64,000 bases of DNA from Moesziomyces globuligerus (GCA_030849465.1 JARVLF010000003.1:186001-250000), one strand, 5' to 3'; positions 9,288 to 20,856 are shown, numbered from the stretch's first letter. A program made the numbers and translations. The notes: a model not told the origin generated them from the letters alone.

Positions 9288-11824
9288 CGGCAAACATGAG
9301 CGACTTCAGCCACAGCGGGCAGGTCAGTCCCATTGCCCGCAAGAGGCCGGTCCAGTCGGACAGCGACTTGGCGGAACAACCGTCAAAGTCACACCGCTCT
9401 GAGACCGCAACGCCCATCCAGCCGCCTCTGGCTCCCCCCTCGGCGCCTCCAACGGCTTCGGGCTCCACAACGGCACTCTCCCAGGCGCAGGTACACATGC
9501 CTGCTCAGAGTGCTCCGCCAGCTCAAATGGTCAACGGAGCGCCGACTGCCGCATTGATTGCGCAAGCGACTTCTCTGCCCAACGGAACGCAGTCGCTCAA
9601 TGCATCACCCACAACGCCACAGAATGCGTTCGAGTTCTCTCAAGCGCCGGCTTTGTCTGGTAACGCTGTAGCGCAGTCTATGCCCTCGAGCCCGTCACTG
9701 CACCAGCACAAACATGCGCGCGGCGGCTCGTTGCACGATGCCATGTCGATGTCTGCTCCAGCCGTACAGAATCAGCCGGGCAGCACGGAGCTTCAAAACG
9801 GTGTTGAGCGCTCGCAGACCAAGATCGCCCGCAGCGCCCTGCAGATGTCGACCATTTCGAGCTCCAACAGCGCTTTCAACCAGTCAGCGGTGGACTCGGG
9901 GCCCTCTTCGCCTGACGAGTCTTTCAGCAATGGCGACAGCGGCGATGAGGCGAATCCGGCCGGTGCACAGCACCACCTGACCAAGCATCGTCGTCATCGA
10001 AGCAGCGGCTTCTTCTCCAGCGGCGCATCTTTCGATTTTGGAGCGCCGGAGGAGAACGGCGGAGGAGACACCTCTGCGGCGGGCGCTGAGAAGAACATGC
10101 CTAGCGCCGCTCTCTCCCCTGAGCTGCGCAGCAAGCTCGAGTCTATCTTCCACGCCTTCCTCACTGCCGTGTGCTCCGATCTCGAGATCACGGACGACCG
10201 AGGTGAGCTGCTGCACCAGACGCTGATGCCCAAGAAGATGGCGAGGCTGGACGAGTCGCCCGACTTCCGGCCATTCAAGTTCCGCATCCAAGCCTTCACC
10301 AACGCATTCCAAGCGGAGGTGTATCGAAACGGCATCAGCGAATCCGATTGCTCGATCAAGAAGATCAAGCAGTTCCTGTGGACGCAGCCCTACATCTCGC
10401 GCTTCAACGAGGATGGCAAGAAGGCCAAGTCCAAAGGCAACCACATCTGGATTGTCGAAGCCAAGAAGATTCCAGAGGGTGGATGGGAGTTCCGCGAGTT
10501 CAGCCGCAAAATCGCAGGCGCCCCCGAAAAGATCGCCTACGTCGGACTCAAGTGGACTTGGCCCCTCAAGGTCTGGGATCCTCAAGCATCGTCGACGAGC
10601 ATCAAGGCGGTGTTCTCGTGCAACAAGGTCCCCTCCTGGATTCAGTGGGAGGAGAACAACCGCGTGCTCTCCGGGACGCCAACCGCAGGCAGCGAAAGCG
10701 GCGAGGTGAGCGTCACCGCTCATTACGTCCACGGAGGCCAGCTGCACCAGCTTCAGCATTCGTTCTACCTCCAAGTCGCTTCGATTGCCGCCAATGAACT
10801 GCAGGCCAGCGATGGCGGACCCGCTGCAAACGCTGGTGCGCTCGCGGCGGAATTCACGGCTGGCGTCAATTCGATTCCCTCGGGAGCGGACGGAAGCGTC
10901 ATGCCGACGAGCATGCATCCAGCTCACGGCGTGGCCCCGATGATGCCGCAGGGGATGCATCCTGGCCTGCCTCCACCCGGCCATGCGTTCATCAATGGAC
11001 AGCCACCTGCGAATTTCCCCAGCGAGTCGATCAACCATCAGATCGTCGAACCCTCCAAGGTGCCGGCGGTGTTGAACGCCATCTCGTTCCCCTTCACGCC
11101 TCCTGTGCATGCCGATGCTCGAACGCAGTACTTCCAGTCGCTGGGCAACGAATCTGCGATGTTGACGCCGCAGCTCTCGGATGTGCCGGGAATTGGCGCG
11201 GAAGCTACCCGATCGAGCTCGCAGCTCTCTTCGGCCCTGGCGTCGCCAATGCCACCGCAGATGAATCACAGCCCGTTCCAGAACGCTTCTGGCGAGCAGC
11301 TGCTCGGTGCGCCAGTGTTGCAGGCGCCAGCCTCGTCGCAGGCGCTGCAGCAGCAGCTGCAGTCCGGACTGTCGATGCCACCGCAGTCGGCGCCGTTGGC
11401 GGCGTCGCAGCCGGCGCAGCAAGCCAACGGCAAGGCGTCGAGCGAGGAGATCCAGGTGCACCAGGTGCGCAGCCTGATCGAGCGCAAGCAGCAGGCACAG
11501 GCAGCCAACTTTATGCTCTCGATCCCTTCGCGAAAGGCGGCGATCGCTGCCGAAGCGGCGCGGCCGGCGTCGGGACAGACGACGCCGATGTCGTCGATGC
11601 CGTCGGACATGGCAGCGCAGCTTCCCGCACTGAGCTCGCTGCCTCCGCACGAGTCGGCGTCGAGCGGCCTGGCGCCCGGCGCGGGGAACGGCGAGGCGAC
11701 GCTCTCGCCGGCACTCAATGTGGGCTTTGATTCGTTTGGCGACGCGAGCATGCAGCTCGGACTGCAGACCGAGCAGGCGGCGCCGACCCAGCCCGGCCAG
11801 CAGCATGGCGGCAACAATGCTTGA
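6821..11824 (+). CDS. Very large Gln-rich putative transcriptional regulator with conserved C-terminal domain (start unresolved)
   Basis: The frame is open from just after a TAG at 6818-6820 to TGA at 11822-11824. The first in-frame ATG is at 7325 ([10 protein letters not shown]), giving about 1,499 residues. Sequence upstream of it (6842-7325) also looks coding (Pro/Ser/Gln-rich, no stops), so an upstream exon or a non-ATG start is possible. The N-terminal two thirds is disordered: poly-Gln runs and a tract of about 110 residues alternating Gln and Ala. Around 8820-9000 a predicted helical segment ([18 protein letters not shown]) stands out. The conserved part (10110-10780) contains [17 protein letters not shown], a basic [17 protein letters not shown] block and an Ig-like end. 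I suspect, without proof, the Medusa/MedA developmental-regulator family (Med1 in U. maydis). Confidence 0.7.
7462..7488 (+). repeat. CAG microsatellite encoding poly-Gln
   Basis: A run of CAG/CAA codons inside the Gln-rich gene, directly after His/Gln-rich sequence; translated as an uninterrupted Gln tract. Confidence 0.85.
7693..7776 (+). repeat. Long CAG/CAA repeat encoding poly-Gln with Pro interruptions
   Basis: Mixed CAG and CAA codons with occasional CCG; the longest poly-Gln block of the gene. Interruption by CAA codons should reduce slippage. Confidence 0.85.
8437..8768 (+). repeat. Hexanucleotide-type repeat encoding alternating Gln-Ala
   Basis: About 110 codons alternate Gln (CAG/CAA) and Ala (GCT/GCC/GCG/GCA), with scattered His, Leu, Met and Val at single positions. 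The DNA period is 6 bp with much synonymous drift, so the amino-acid pattern is better conserved than the nucleotide pattern. Confidence 0.9.
9251..9286 (+). repeat. CAG microsatellite (12 Gln codons)
   Basis: Eleven CAG codons and one CAA in a row inside the Gln-rich gene; nearly pure, so likely length-polymorphic between strains. Confidence 0.9.
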
Positions 11825-12695
11825 GTCCGTCTTCCTCCCTTGACCTCGGCCCTCTTCCTCTCGCTCTTTTTCTCTCTTCCTCTCTCGAGGTCTCGTCTCT
11901 CTTCTCTCGTCACGGTCTCTCGCTCTTATCTAGATGTCACGGAAGGCTGCAATAGCCAAAGATTTGCTTCACTACTCTTGGCGGTGCTTTGTGCGAAGCG
12001 ACTCGGCGCTGGATGAGAGAGGGCGGGTGGTATGTCTCGTGCGAGACAGCGCGTTCGATGAGTGAAGAATCCGAATGATCTCACGGCGCGAGGCTGATGC
12101 TTGAGCATTCGGACGCAGATGTTGAAATGTTGGCCCAAAATGGAGGCGACGAAATCGGGGGGCAGAAAAGCCTAGCCACGGGGGCCCAAGCACGCTTCGA
12201 TCGCGGTTGAAAAATTGGGCCATCCAAGACTCGGCAGCGGAGGCTGGAATGGGGCGGATCGGAAGATGAGCGACGTCAGTCCCGGCCGGATTTACGCCCG
12301 GTCTCTCCGGTGCGGTTCTTCCTGATCGGGGGGCCCTCCGAAATGCTTCACCACAAAGAGACATTCTACGGGGCCGACCGCGGACAAGATGGACACTGTG
12401 CTGCAGGGAGTGGGAGGTTCGAATAGATGGATTCAGTGCAGAGCGAGTAGGAGTGCGTTGTAGCTGTGAGTTGTAAGGGCAGGGGCAGAGCGAGGAGCGG
12501 TCGAGGTTGGCGGGTCTGGATGCGGTCGCAGAGGTGGAAATTGAATCGAGCTGCTGCTGCCGACGTTGACGGTCGCCGGCCGTGAGCGCGCTTTCACCAG
12601 GGCGAGCTTCTCCACACAAAGAGGCCGGTTGATCTTCCTCCTCCATCCAACCCTCATCGTCTTCATCGCTGTGCTAAGGCTCGAATCGTGCAAAT
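11825..12695. other. Intergenic between the Gln-rich gene and adenylate kinase
   Basis: Begins with a CT-rich 3' UTR-like stretch (11825-11930). The remainder is the promoter side of the adenylate kinase gene. I see no gene or RNA in it. Confidence 0.5.
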
Positions 12696-13678
<983 letters not shown>

Positions 13679-13892
13679 AGTTCTCCTTCTGCCTCCTTCC
13701 GGTGAAATCAGCCCAGCTTCCGCAAAGCCTAGAAGGGCAGCCACTTCACCTGCACATGCAATCCAAACCGCTCATGTCCTCACTCACGAATCCAAAAACT
13801 CTCCAAACAAGCACCTGCACTGCTGCTCGGACCGAGACGTGACGGGGGACGATCGGCGTGATATCTGCGGTCGTGATACAAGACGAGTGAGA

Positions 13893-16800
13893 TTACAAGT
13901 CTGCGTCTTCCAAGACAATGTCCGATGTGCTAGCGGGCGTTTGCAGGCTGAGGAAGCTGCTCGAGTCGTTGAAGTTGGCCGGATGGGTCGAAGCAAAGTC
14001 GGCGGGCGCAAGCAGTTGCGGATGCTGTGGGGTCGAGTTGGCCATCAAGGAGCTGTGGTGTCGGAACGAACCGAATCCGCTCATCTGAGCGTATTCCTCG
14101 GCCCTCACCTCCAGTTCGGCCCTGGATGGGTCGTAGTGGGACAAGCCTGGGTCGCCCGAGGTGTGCGCGTTGGTGAACGAAGTCGCCGTGAGATCGTGAG
14201 CATGCACGCTGAGTTTGCTTCCGGGCAATGTCTTGTAGCCCTCGCAGATGCTCTTGACCACTCGGAGCAGCGAAGGATCCAAGTCGACCGCCACGCTGAG
14301 GTGATGAGAGATCTCGGCGTGGAATGCCTCGGGCAGTGCCATCACGCCCGAGGCGCGCATCGCCGACGCCGACTTTGACGCGCCCGGTCCCGCCGCTCCA
14401 ACCGGCGTCTCGAGATGGCAGAACGCACCGCCGCCGAGCCGCATGAACGACTGGGCGAGCAAGATATGGATGCTCGCCTCTTCGGGTGCGAGGTCGTGCG
14501 CACAGACCAGGTCGCGGTGACTCGCCTCGACCTCGCCCTGCTGCAGCAGCAGCTCCGCTCTCCGAAGATACGTGAGCACGGACGCAGCCGGAGCGAGCTC
14601 GATGGCTCGGTCGTAGCACTCGAGCGCCTTGGCCGGCGCACGTACGAGTGCAAATGTCCAGCCGACCAAGTCCCACAGCAGCTGGTTGGTCGGATTGATA
14701 TGGATCGCCTGCTGCAGACTCTTGCACGCCGCATGCTCGTGTCCTCCTATACCGAGATACACCCGGCCGAGGCCCGCCCACGCATTCCAGTGGCGTCGAT
14801 CGCAGCGGATGGCGCTGCGGAAGTACGCGACCGCCTCATCGTGCAGCCCGAGATCGTGCGCCTCGTGCCCAGCGAGCGTGTAGGCGTACGCGTATTCGGG
14901 CGCAGCCGCCGCCGCACGCTGGAAGCACACGAGCGCCGTCTGGTGCTCCTTCTGCAGCGAGAACGCATTGCCTGCCACAATGTGCGTCGCCGCCGCGCCC
15001 GGAGCCACCATGGCCAGTTGCTGCGCCAAGACCGACAGCTGCACCTCGCGGGACAGGTGGAAGAGGACCAGAGAGTAGATGTCCATGTGGCTCGCCACAT
15101 ACGGATTCGCCTTGCGCACCGCTGCAAAGTGCGCCTCCGCTGACGCGTACTGTGCACACTCGGCATAGCTTCGACCGAGCAGCAAGTGATGAATGAGGCT
15201 GTCCCTGACCTGGAGGTCGAGCAAACGAGTCGGTTCGGGCGTCGATGTGATCAGCGAGACCTCGTCTGCGTCATCCTGCTGCTCGTCCGTCTGTATATGG
15301 TGTGCGGCGAGTGCCTCCTTGCCCAAAGCAGAAAGCCCGTCCAAAGGCAGCACGGGCTGCATGAGCACGGCTGCGGCCTTGCTGCCCTCACACAGGCGCA
15401 GCAGACGGTAGGCTTCTCCGACGTGGGCGAGCAGCGCGAGGATGTAGCGGTCGGCGGCGTGCTGGTGCGCAAGCGCCGTCAGCCGCTGCACGCAAGTCTC
15501 GCGCAGAGCAACGAGCTCGTTGAGCTTCGCCCTCGCCGTCTCTTCTTCTTTCTGGCGCATAGCATCAGCAGCAGTTCGGGTGGATGCGAGCGCTCCATTG
15601 ACTCGAGCCGACGTGCTCGGCCCACCGACCGAGGTGAAGCTCGCCTTGGACATAGCGCTGCCGGGGCGGCTGAGGCTGGCCACCGCGGTGGAGCGAGGAG
15701 CAGTCGATGTGGGTGCTCTCCTTGCTGCATTGCCGGTGCCATTTGCAGCTACGTCGCTGCGCCCTGCGGTCACCTTGACGGCGCCGGCGCGCGACGCAGG
15801 CTGGGCGGTTGCTGCTGCCCCGACCCTGCGCGCGGACACAGCGGTGCGAGCGGTGGATGCGGTGGCCCGGGACGAAACAGATGACGCCGTGGAGGAGGAA
15901 GAGGTGGATGAGACGCTGCCGGCCTGGCTGATCGCGCCAGTTCGGCCTTGCACAGCCGAGGCAGGACGAGCTCGCGCAGCGGCTGTGGGTGCCGCAGCTG
16001 CTTGACCCGTCCTTTGTGCCGTGGACCGAAGCTGTCGACCATTCTGCGTGGTGGCCGGTTCGTTCACGGTAGCGGTGCGCACACCAGCATTGCGGGTGGG
16101 CCTCGAGATGACTGTGGCCACCTTAGTGGCCTTGAAATCATCCTGGTCGGCGGACAAGAGGTCGAGGTGGTGCGTGTTGGTCTGTGCCGCTGAGAGGGCG
16201 CGCGACGAAGGATGCAGGCGGGTGGCGTTGACGCTGGTTGCGGAGGTGGTGGGAAGCGGAGGAGTGAGCTTGCCTGTCGGCTTGGCGGAAGGCTGCCCTG
16301 TCGTCACCGGTATGGGAGGCACAGCAGGTGCATCCGAGGAGACTTTGAACTTCTTGTTCGAGCCGTCTTCGGAAACCTTTCGTACCATCCCGGTCTGCTG
16401 CACATGGCCGTTCACGGAGAAGGAAGGCATTGTCTTGAGAGCTGCCTCCATAGATGCATACGGCGCCTGTACGTCCACAGTGAGCTTTGAATAGAGCCTG
16501 TCCAGAGCGGCTTGACCGAGGTGCTGACTCGCCGAAGCGAAGCCATAGCCCGTATCGCAAAGACCAGTCCATGCGCGCCAATTGAAGGGATCCTGCTCGA
16601 GAGCGCTGACGAAAGCGGACCGCGCCTCTTCGGTTCGATTCCGGGCGGAGGCGGCGTGGGCGACATCTGTTTGCAGCTGCGAAGCAAAGCGTGTATGTGT
16701 TGGGACTGGCTGGGCGGGTGGAACCTGGTCACCTGAGGCATCCGCGGCCTTCCTCTTGCCAAGCACCTTGTCGTTGAGGAGGCTCAGCACTTCGGCAGCG

Positions 16801-17474
16801 TCCGAGGCGCGCCCAAGTACGCGATTGGCATCGCGATACTCTCTCGCGCTATCGGGGTCCTGGAAGGTGGAGGCAGAGCCTTGCTGGAGGATGTGGATGC
16901 AGGCGTGTGCGCCTGGAACGTCGTGCGGGTCATGCGAGCTGAGAGTGGTGGCAGATACGGTGGCAGAAGCGGCGCTGCCGGATGGAGTCAGTGGCAGAAC
17001 GATGTTGAATCCGCCTAGACGAGCACATCGAGCGAGCGTTCTGCGAGCGAAAGTGGAGGAAGGATCCAGACAGACGGCATAGCTGGCGAAGAACGTGGCC
17101 GAGCAGAGGTCCAGTTCCCAGTCCAGAGGATCGGGCGAGACGGAATCCGGGTGTACGGTGAGGAAGGAGCGTGCGAGCGATGTCAAGCGTGCCGCGATGA
17201 GCTGCGGAGAAGGCGCAATCTCGTTTGCAGTCTGCAGATCGGCGATGGTGGGCAGGGCAGGCGGAAGCTGAAGCTGCGGCGGTGACGGTGGTCGGGGCTG
17301 TGACTGCGCGTCATGGGAGGAAGGATGGGATGCGGGCGGTACTCTCGAGCGAGCAGATGCGGCGGTCGGATGAGCCGAAGCCGGAGCAGAGATCGGTGCG
17401 GAGGATGAGGCGATGGGCTGGCGGGCCTTGGTGGCGGCAAAGCGCGCCTTGGCTGGAGCCGAGGCGAGAGGCAT
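13893..17474 (-). CDS. CDC27: Anaphase-promoting complex subunit Cdc27/Apc3 (TPR protein)
   Basis: A structural subunit of the APC/C ubiquitin ligase that docks co-activators and cyclin/securin substrates; nuclear. Single exon, 1,193 residues from the ATG at 17474. The N-terminal region is globular-helical (ATFFASYAVCLDPSSTFARR) as in Apc3 TPR-like N termini. A long Ser/Thr/Ala-rich middle is probably disordered and phosphorylated. The C-terminal third is a run of tetratricopeptide repeats, including the diagnostic Apc3 sequences HMDIYSLVLFHLSREVQLS, GNAFSLQKEHQTALVCFQRA and AYTLAGHEAHDLG. Length is above yeast Cdc27 (758) mainly through the disordered middle. A C17 homopolymer (read on the coding strand) sits 4 nt before the start codon. 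Confidence 0.92.
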   Translation of the reverse strand: MPLASAPAKARFAATKARQPIASSSAPISAPASAHPTAASARSRVPPASHPSSHDAQSQPRPPSPPQLQLPPALPTIADLQTANEIAPSPQLIAARLTSLARSFLTVHPDSVSPDPLDWELDLCSATFFASYAVCLDPSSTFARRTLARCARLGGFNIVLPLTPSGSAASATVSATTLSSHDPHDVPGAHACIHILQQGSASTFQDPDSAREYRDANRVLGRASDAAEVLSLLNDKVLGKRKAADASGDQVPPAQPVPTHTRFASQLQTDVAHAASARNRTEEARSAFVSALEQDPFNWRAWTGLCDTGYGFASASQHLGQAALDRLYSKLTVDVQAPYASMEAALKTMPSFSVNGHVQQTGMVRKVSEDGSNKKFKVSSDAPAVPPIPVTTGQPSAKPTGKLTPPLPTTSATSVNATRLHPSSRALSAAQTNTHHLDLLSADQDDFKATKVATVISRPTRNAGVRTATVNEPATTQNGRQLRSTAQRTGQAAAAPTAAARARPASAVQGRTGAISQAGSVSSTSSSSTASSVSSRATASTARTAVSARRVGAAATAQPASRAGAVKVTAGRSDVAANGTGNAARRAPTSTAPRSTAVASLSRPGSAMSKASFTSVGGPSTSARVNGALASTRTAADAMRQKEEETARAKLNELVALRETCVQRLTALAHQHAADRYILALLAHVGEAYRLLRLCEGSKAAAVLMQPVLPLDGLSALGKEALAAHHIQTDEQQDDADEVSLITSTPEPTRLLDLQVRDSLIHHLLLGRSYAECAQYASAEAHFAAVRKANPYVASHMDIYSLVLFHLSREVQLSVLAQQLAMVAPGAAATHIVAGNAFSLQKEHQTALVCFQRAAAAAPEYAYAYTLAGHEAHDLGLHDEAVAYFRSAIRCDRRHWNAWAGLGRVYLGIGGHEHAACKSLQQAIHINPTNQLLWDLVGWTFALVRAPAKALECYDRAIELAPAASVLTYLRRAELLLQQGEVEASHRDLVCAHDLAPEEASIHILLAQSFMRLGGGAFCHLETPVGAAGPGASKSASAMRASGVMALPEAFHAEISHHLSVAVDLDPSLLRVVKSICEGYKTLPGSKLSVHAHDLTATSFTNAHTSGDPGLSHYDPSRAELEVRAEEYAQMSGFGSFRHHSSLMANSTPQHPQLLAPADFASTHPANFNDSSSFLSLQTPASTSDIVLEDADL

Positions 17475-17478
17475 GGTA

Positions 17479-17495
17479 GGGGGGGGGGGGGGGGG
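17479..17495 (+). repeat. G17 homopolymer immediately upstream of the CDC27 start codon
   Basis: Seventeen consecutive G on the + strand, that is C17 in the CDC27 5' leader, separated from the ATG by TACC only. Confidence 0.9.
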
Positions 17496-18903
17496 TCGAG
17501 AGGCGTGAGAACGCGCTCTGTGCAGCAGTTTGGCGCAATCTCAGCGCATACTTGCGATGATGGTGGCAAGGCCGGGCGACGAGGGGTGCAAGGCGATGTG
17601 GGCAATGCTGTCGGCTGATCCGCGGGTCTGGTAAGCCGGTCGGCTCTTCCGATCAATGGCAGTCGAGTCGAGAGTGCGGGTGGATGCGAATTGGTCGAAG
17701 CTGCGGTCTATCTGCAGGTCAATGCGAATGCGTTCCACTAGGAGTCCGTTGGATGAGGTGAATTGAAGAGGATGACGATGACAGCGAGTGGATAAGGACA
17801 ATCGTCAATGCTCTGGTCAACGGCTAAAGTGTGCGTGTTTGCATGCACAACAGCGGCTGACACGCCCAAACATGCACACAAGGGAGCAGCGCGCGCTCGC
17901 GACTCGCCTTGACTCGGGGTTTGGTCGATGGGGATCGGGAATAAGATTGGCCCCCGACCCTTCGTCAGCAGGGCTGTCGGCCGAGTGAAGCAGCCAAGCT
18001 GGCTAACATGAATTAAAAGAAAAAAATGCGCCTCGGGCATGCGGCCAAAAAACCTGCCAGCCTGCAGTGTCCCGCGCAGGACAGGCTCGCGCTTGCAAAC
18101 CGGCGCTCCGAGTCGGGCTGACAGAAAAGCTGGCCGATCCGAGACACACACGCGCAACAAGAGCAGATCGAGGATCGACAGCGCATGCAACACTTGATTC
18201 GCGCCGAAACCAATCTGTAACCACGTTTGTCGGATCGTTGGAATCTTCCGCAGCAACCGTCCGAAGCCAGCATGCTCACCGCTCGCGGACGCTTTGCGTG
18301 ATTCAGTAGCATAGAATGCGATAGACAGACAGCGTGGCAAGTCACAATGGGAGACCAAGAGGGATGAGGCGCCAAGCAAGCAGGGAGGCAAGCGCGACAT
18401 GCAGCGCCCCTTTTCGTGTTTTCTTTTCGGAGGAGCCGCTGATTCGGATGCGAGCCGTTGCAGCGTGCTCGGAGCTTACAACGCAGCTTGCAACGCACCT
18501 TACCTGCACTGCGCCCACAGCACCGTCTGCGCATGATTCACATTGCCACGCCTCGACCTTCATTCCGCCTTCGACTCCTCATCCAACCCCAACCACCAAT
18601 TCCTCGACTGCTCCTTCTCCCCTCACCGCTCATCCCTGCTTGTCTTGCCCCCTGGCCCATACAGCTCTCTACCGCTCTTCAGCACCCCACGCTCTTTTCG
18701 TTTCCCGCACGTCGCATCGACCATCTGCTCGTTCTCGCTCTCGTCTGCACGCTTCCGTCTCCGTCCATCAATCTGATCGCATCCGAAACCACATCGAACC
18801 TGCCCAGCTACCGCAGTCGCGGCCGGTGCAGTCACAGTACTCGACCATCGCAGCCTGTACCGCGTCCAACCGTCCTGGCCATCGTTTCTGCCATACCACT
18901 ACC
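17496..18903. other. Divergent promoter region of CDC27 and the LysM protein gene
   Basis: About 1.4 kb between two genes transcribed away from each other. The last 400 bases before the LysM start are CT-rich on the + strand, as in leaders of other genes here. An open frame runs through that leader in phase with the LysM gene from 18334, but its translation looks non-coding and the signal peptide begins only at 18904. Confidence 0.5.
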
Positions 18904-19953
18904 ATGCGCGTCTCTAGCACGCTTCTGCCGTTAGCAGCGCTGCCGTTGCTGGCACGCGCTGCTTTCCACTCCAACGACACCGCCTGCACGCGCCACTATA
19001 CCGTCGAGGCGGGCGACACGTGTGACAAGATCGGCCAAAAGACGCTCACATCCACCTACCAGATCCTCGCCTTCAATCTGCTCAACGCCGGCGCCGACTG
19101 CTACACGCTCGAGATCGGCTCCAGACTCTGCCTCGGCCGCTACGGCAACGACTGCCAGTTCGTTCACAAGTGCTCCAACTCGGACACGTGCGAAAGCATC
19201 GCCAACGCGTACGGCATCTCGACGCATCGCCTTCAGGACAACAATCCCAGTCTCGACTGCAACGTCGTCTACGACGGCCTCATGCTCTGCGTCAGCGCAG
19301 GAAGCATCCGCCCTCCCGCCGACCGCACTATCAATTCCACCGACGTCAAGGCTGCCCGAGAAATGGCAAGGCAGGCTTGGGTCGCCCAGGAGCGTCAAAA
19401 CGCCTCCACAAAGGACAAGCACAAGTCCTCCCTTCCCGCCCCCTCTGCGTCCAAGGAGCATTCCACACACGCTAAGCCGCATCGCAAACAGGCAGACGCT
19501 AAGAAGCAGAATCAGCACTCCAAGGCAGGCAAGCAAAAGAAGTCGCCCGATACGCGTCAGCACATCGCCCAGCCAGCTGCCCAGTCGTCAGGATCGCATT
19601 CGCAGCACACCGCTTCGCAGCACATCGAGTCGCACACCGAGTCGCATAACGAGTTGCACCAAGCCGAAACGCATCAAACCGAATCGCATCGAACCGAATC
19701 GCATCACACAGGATCGAACGGTCCAAAGTCGACACACGAGCAGCACGATCCCTCGGCGCAATCCGCTTCGATGGACACACTCGAGGACATGGTCGACGGC
19801 ATCTTTGCGGCCCGTCCGGCAGGCTCGAATCATACCCCACACAGCAACGACCACAAATCCTTGCCGCCACCGGCTGGCGCATCCAACACGGCGCACAAAC
19901 GCCACCGCTCCTTCTCCTCGCGCTCTCACCACGAGAGCTCACATACCCACTGA
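18904..19953 (+). CDS. Secreted protein with two LysM domains and a His/Ser-rich tail
   Basis: 349 residues, single exon. Residues 1-19 are a clear signal peptide (MRVSSTLLPLAALPLLARA). LysM 1 spans about 25-72 (CTRHYTVEAGDTCDKIGQ ... LEIGSRLCLG) and LysM 2 about 82-128 (CQFVHKCSNSDTCESIA ... YDGLMLCVSAG), each with paired Cys as in fungal extracellular LysM proteins. LysM modules bind chitin or related N-acetylglucosamine polymers. From about residue 150 the protein is hydrophilic and low in complexity. It has Lys/His-rich stretches and degenerate TESH repeats (HTESHNELHQAETHQTESH), then two more His/Ser clusters ending in SSHTH. I see no chitinase domain or GPI signal. It could act in the cell wall or as a LysM effector-like protein; the sequence does not decide. 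Confidence 0.85.
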   Translation: MRVSSTLLPLAALPLLARAAFHSNDTACTRHYTVEAGDTCDKIGQKTLTSTYQILAFNLLNAGADCYTLEIGSRLCLGRYGNDCQFVHKCSNSDTCESIANAYGISTHRLQDNNPSLDCNVVYDGLMLCVSAGSIRPPADRTINSTDVKAAREMARQAWVAQERQNASTKDKHKSSLPAPSASKEHSTHAKPHRKQADAKKQNQHSKAGKQKKSPDTRQHIAQPAAQSSGSHSQHTASQHIESHTESHNELHQAETHQTESHRTESHHTGSNGPKSTHEQHDPSAQSASMDTLEDMVDGIFAARPAGSNHTPHSNDHKSLPPPAGASNTAHKRHRSFSSRSHHESSHTH

Positions 19954-20088
19954 CATTGGTCGCTCCCCTTGCTTCAGTCTCTGCTCGTTTCATGCCCACT
20001 ACTTGTTGTTCTTGCCCCGGACGGCAAGGCGCTCCACTTGATGTGTTTCAACTGCTCGTCTGTGCTTTGCGAGGATGGAAGGAGAGAG

Positions 20089-20856
20089 CTAGATGGGGGT
20101 GGCTTGGTTCTGGACGAGGTTGAGGATGCGGGCGCACGCCAGGGAGAATTCGGCGTGGGTATCGGTGGGGAGCTGAAGTCTTGCCAGGCAAGCGGAAGGC
20201 GAGAGGGGGGTGGTTGGAGTGGTAGGGCTTCTGTAGCTGACGAGTTGGTCTGCGTCGTCGAGGATGGTGCGTACCTGGGCTGGAAGCCAGATGCGACGAT
20301 GTTTCGCCTGGCTGGGATCCGATGGGCTTAGGATATCGATCTCTAGCAGTTCGTCTTTGCGTTTTGCTGGTTCGGTTGCGTTCGATGTTGGTTGTAGCCA
20401 GATGTGCGAGACAGTCCTTTGGGTTGCGTCGTTGTCGGTGCAGAGGTCGAACATGCAATCCGGTTTCCTCACAGCTCCATTACGTTCTGGCAGGGTATCG
20501 CTTGGCGTCGTTGTGCAGCGAGAAGAAATGGCGACGATACGGAGCTCTTCGACGTGCGAGCGCAGATGCTCCCATGAGGCCCGATCGAGCTTCCGAACAC
20601 TCGAGCTCGTTCCGTCGACCAAAAAGTTGGGCTCGAAGAGCGCATATACCAACCGAGCTTCGCCTGCACTCGTACCAGTCTCGCTCGACGAGACGCAGAC
20701 GTGCACGAGCACACACGTCTCGAACGAAGGAACCAGCTCGGCCAGCGAATGCATCGACGGTCGCGACAAGAGCGCCGCAGAAGCAGCAGACCTCCTCCGA
20801 CGCAACACTCGCTCCCCTCCTTCGTTGACACTGGACTCCTCGGTGACAGTCGACAT
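20089..20856 (-). CDS. Hypothetical protein, 255 residues
   Basis: Single open frame from ATG (MSTVTEESS) at 20856. The start is supported by a well-formed N terminus followed by an Arg-rich block and then alternating hydrophobic segments (SFETCVLVHVCVSSSETG, ARLVYALFEPNFLVDG, LRIVAISSR) that look like beta strands of a folded domain. No signal peptide or membrane segment. I do not recognise the family. It converges on the LysM gene with 135 bp between stop codons. Codon third positions are less GC-rich than in the strongest genes nearby, so confidence is moderate. Confidence 0.6.
   Translation of the reverse strand: MSTVTEESSVNEGGERVLRRRRSAASAALLSRPSMHSLAELVPSFETCVLVHVCVSSSETGTSAGEARLVYALFEPNFLVDGTSSSVRKLDRASWEHLRSHVEELRIVAISSRCTTTPSDTLPERNGAVRKPDCMFDLCTDNDATQRTVSHIWLQPTSNATEPAKRKDELLEIDILSPSDPSQAKHRRIWLPAQVRTILDDADQLVSYRSPTTPTTPLSPSACLARLQLPTDTHAEFSLACARILNLVQNQATPI

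Noticed and set aside
9884..11806. 640-codon open frame antisense to the Gln-rich gene
   Set aside because: Arg/Leu/His-rich shadow frame; the sense strand has a conserved domain.
16640..16665. B-box-like GGTTCGATTCC inside CDC27
   Set aside because: Lies in confident coding sequence and lacks the rest of a tRNA.
18334..18903. 190-codon N-terminal extension in frame with the LysM gene
   Set aside because: Translation is low-complexity leader sequence, and a clean signal peptide starts at 18904.
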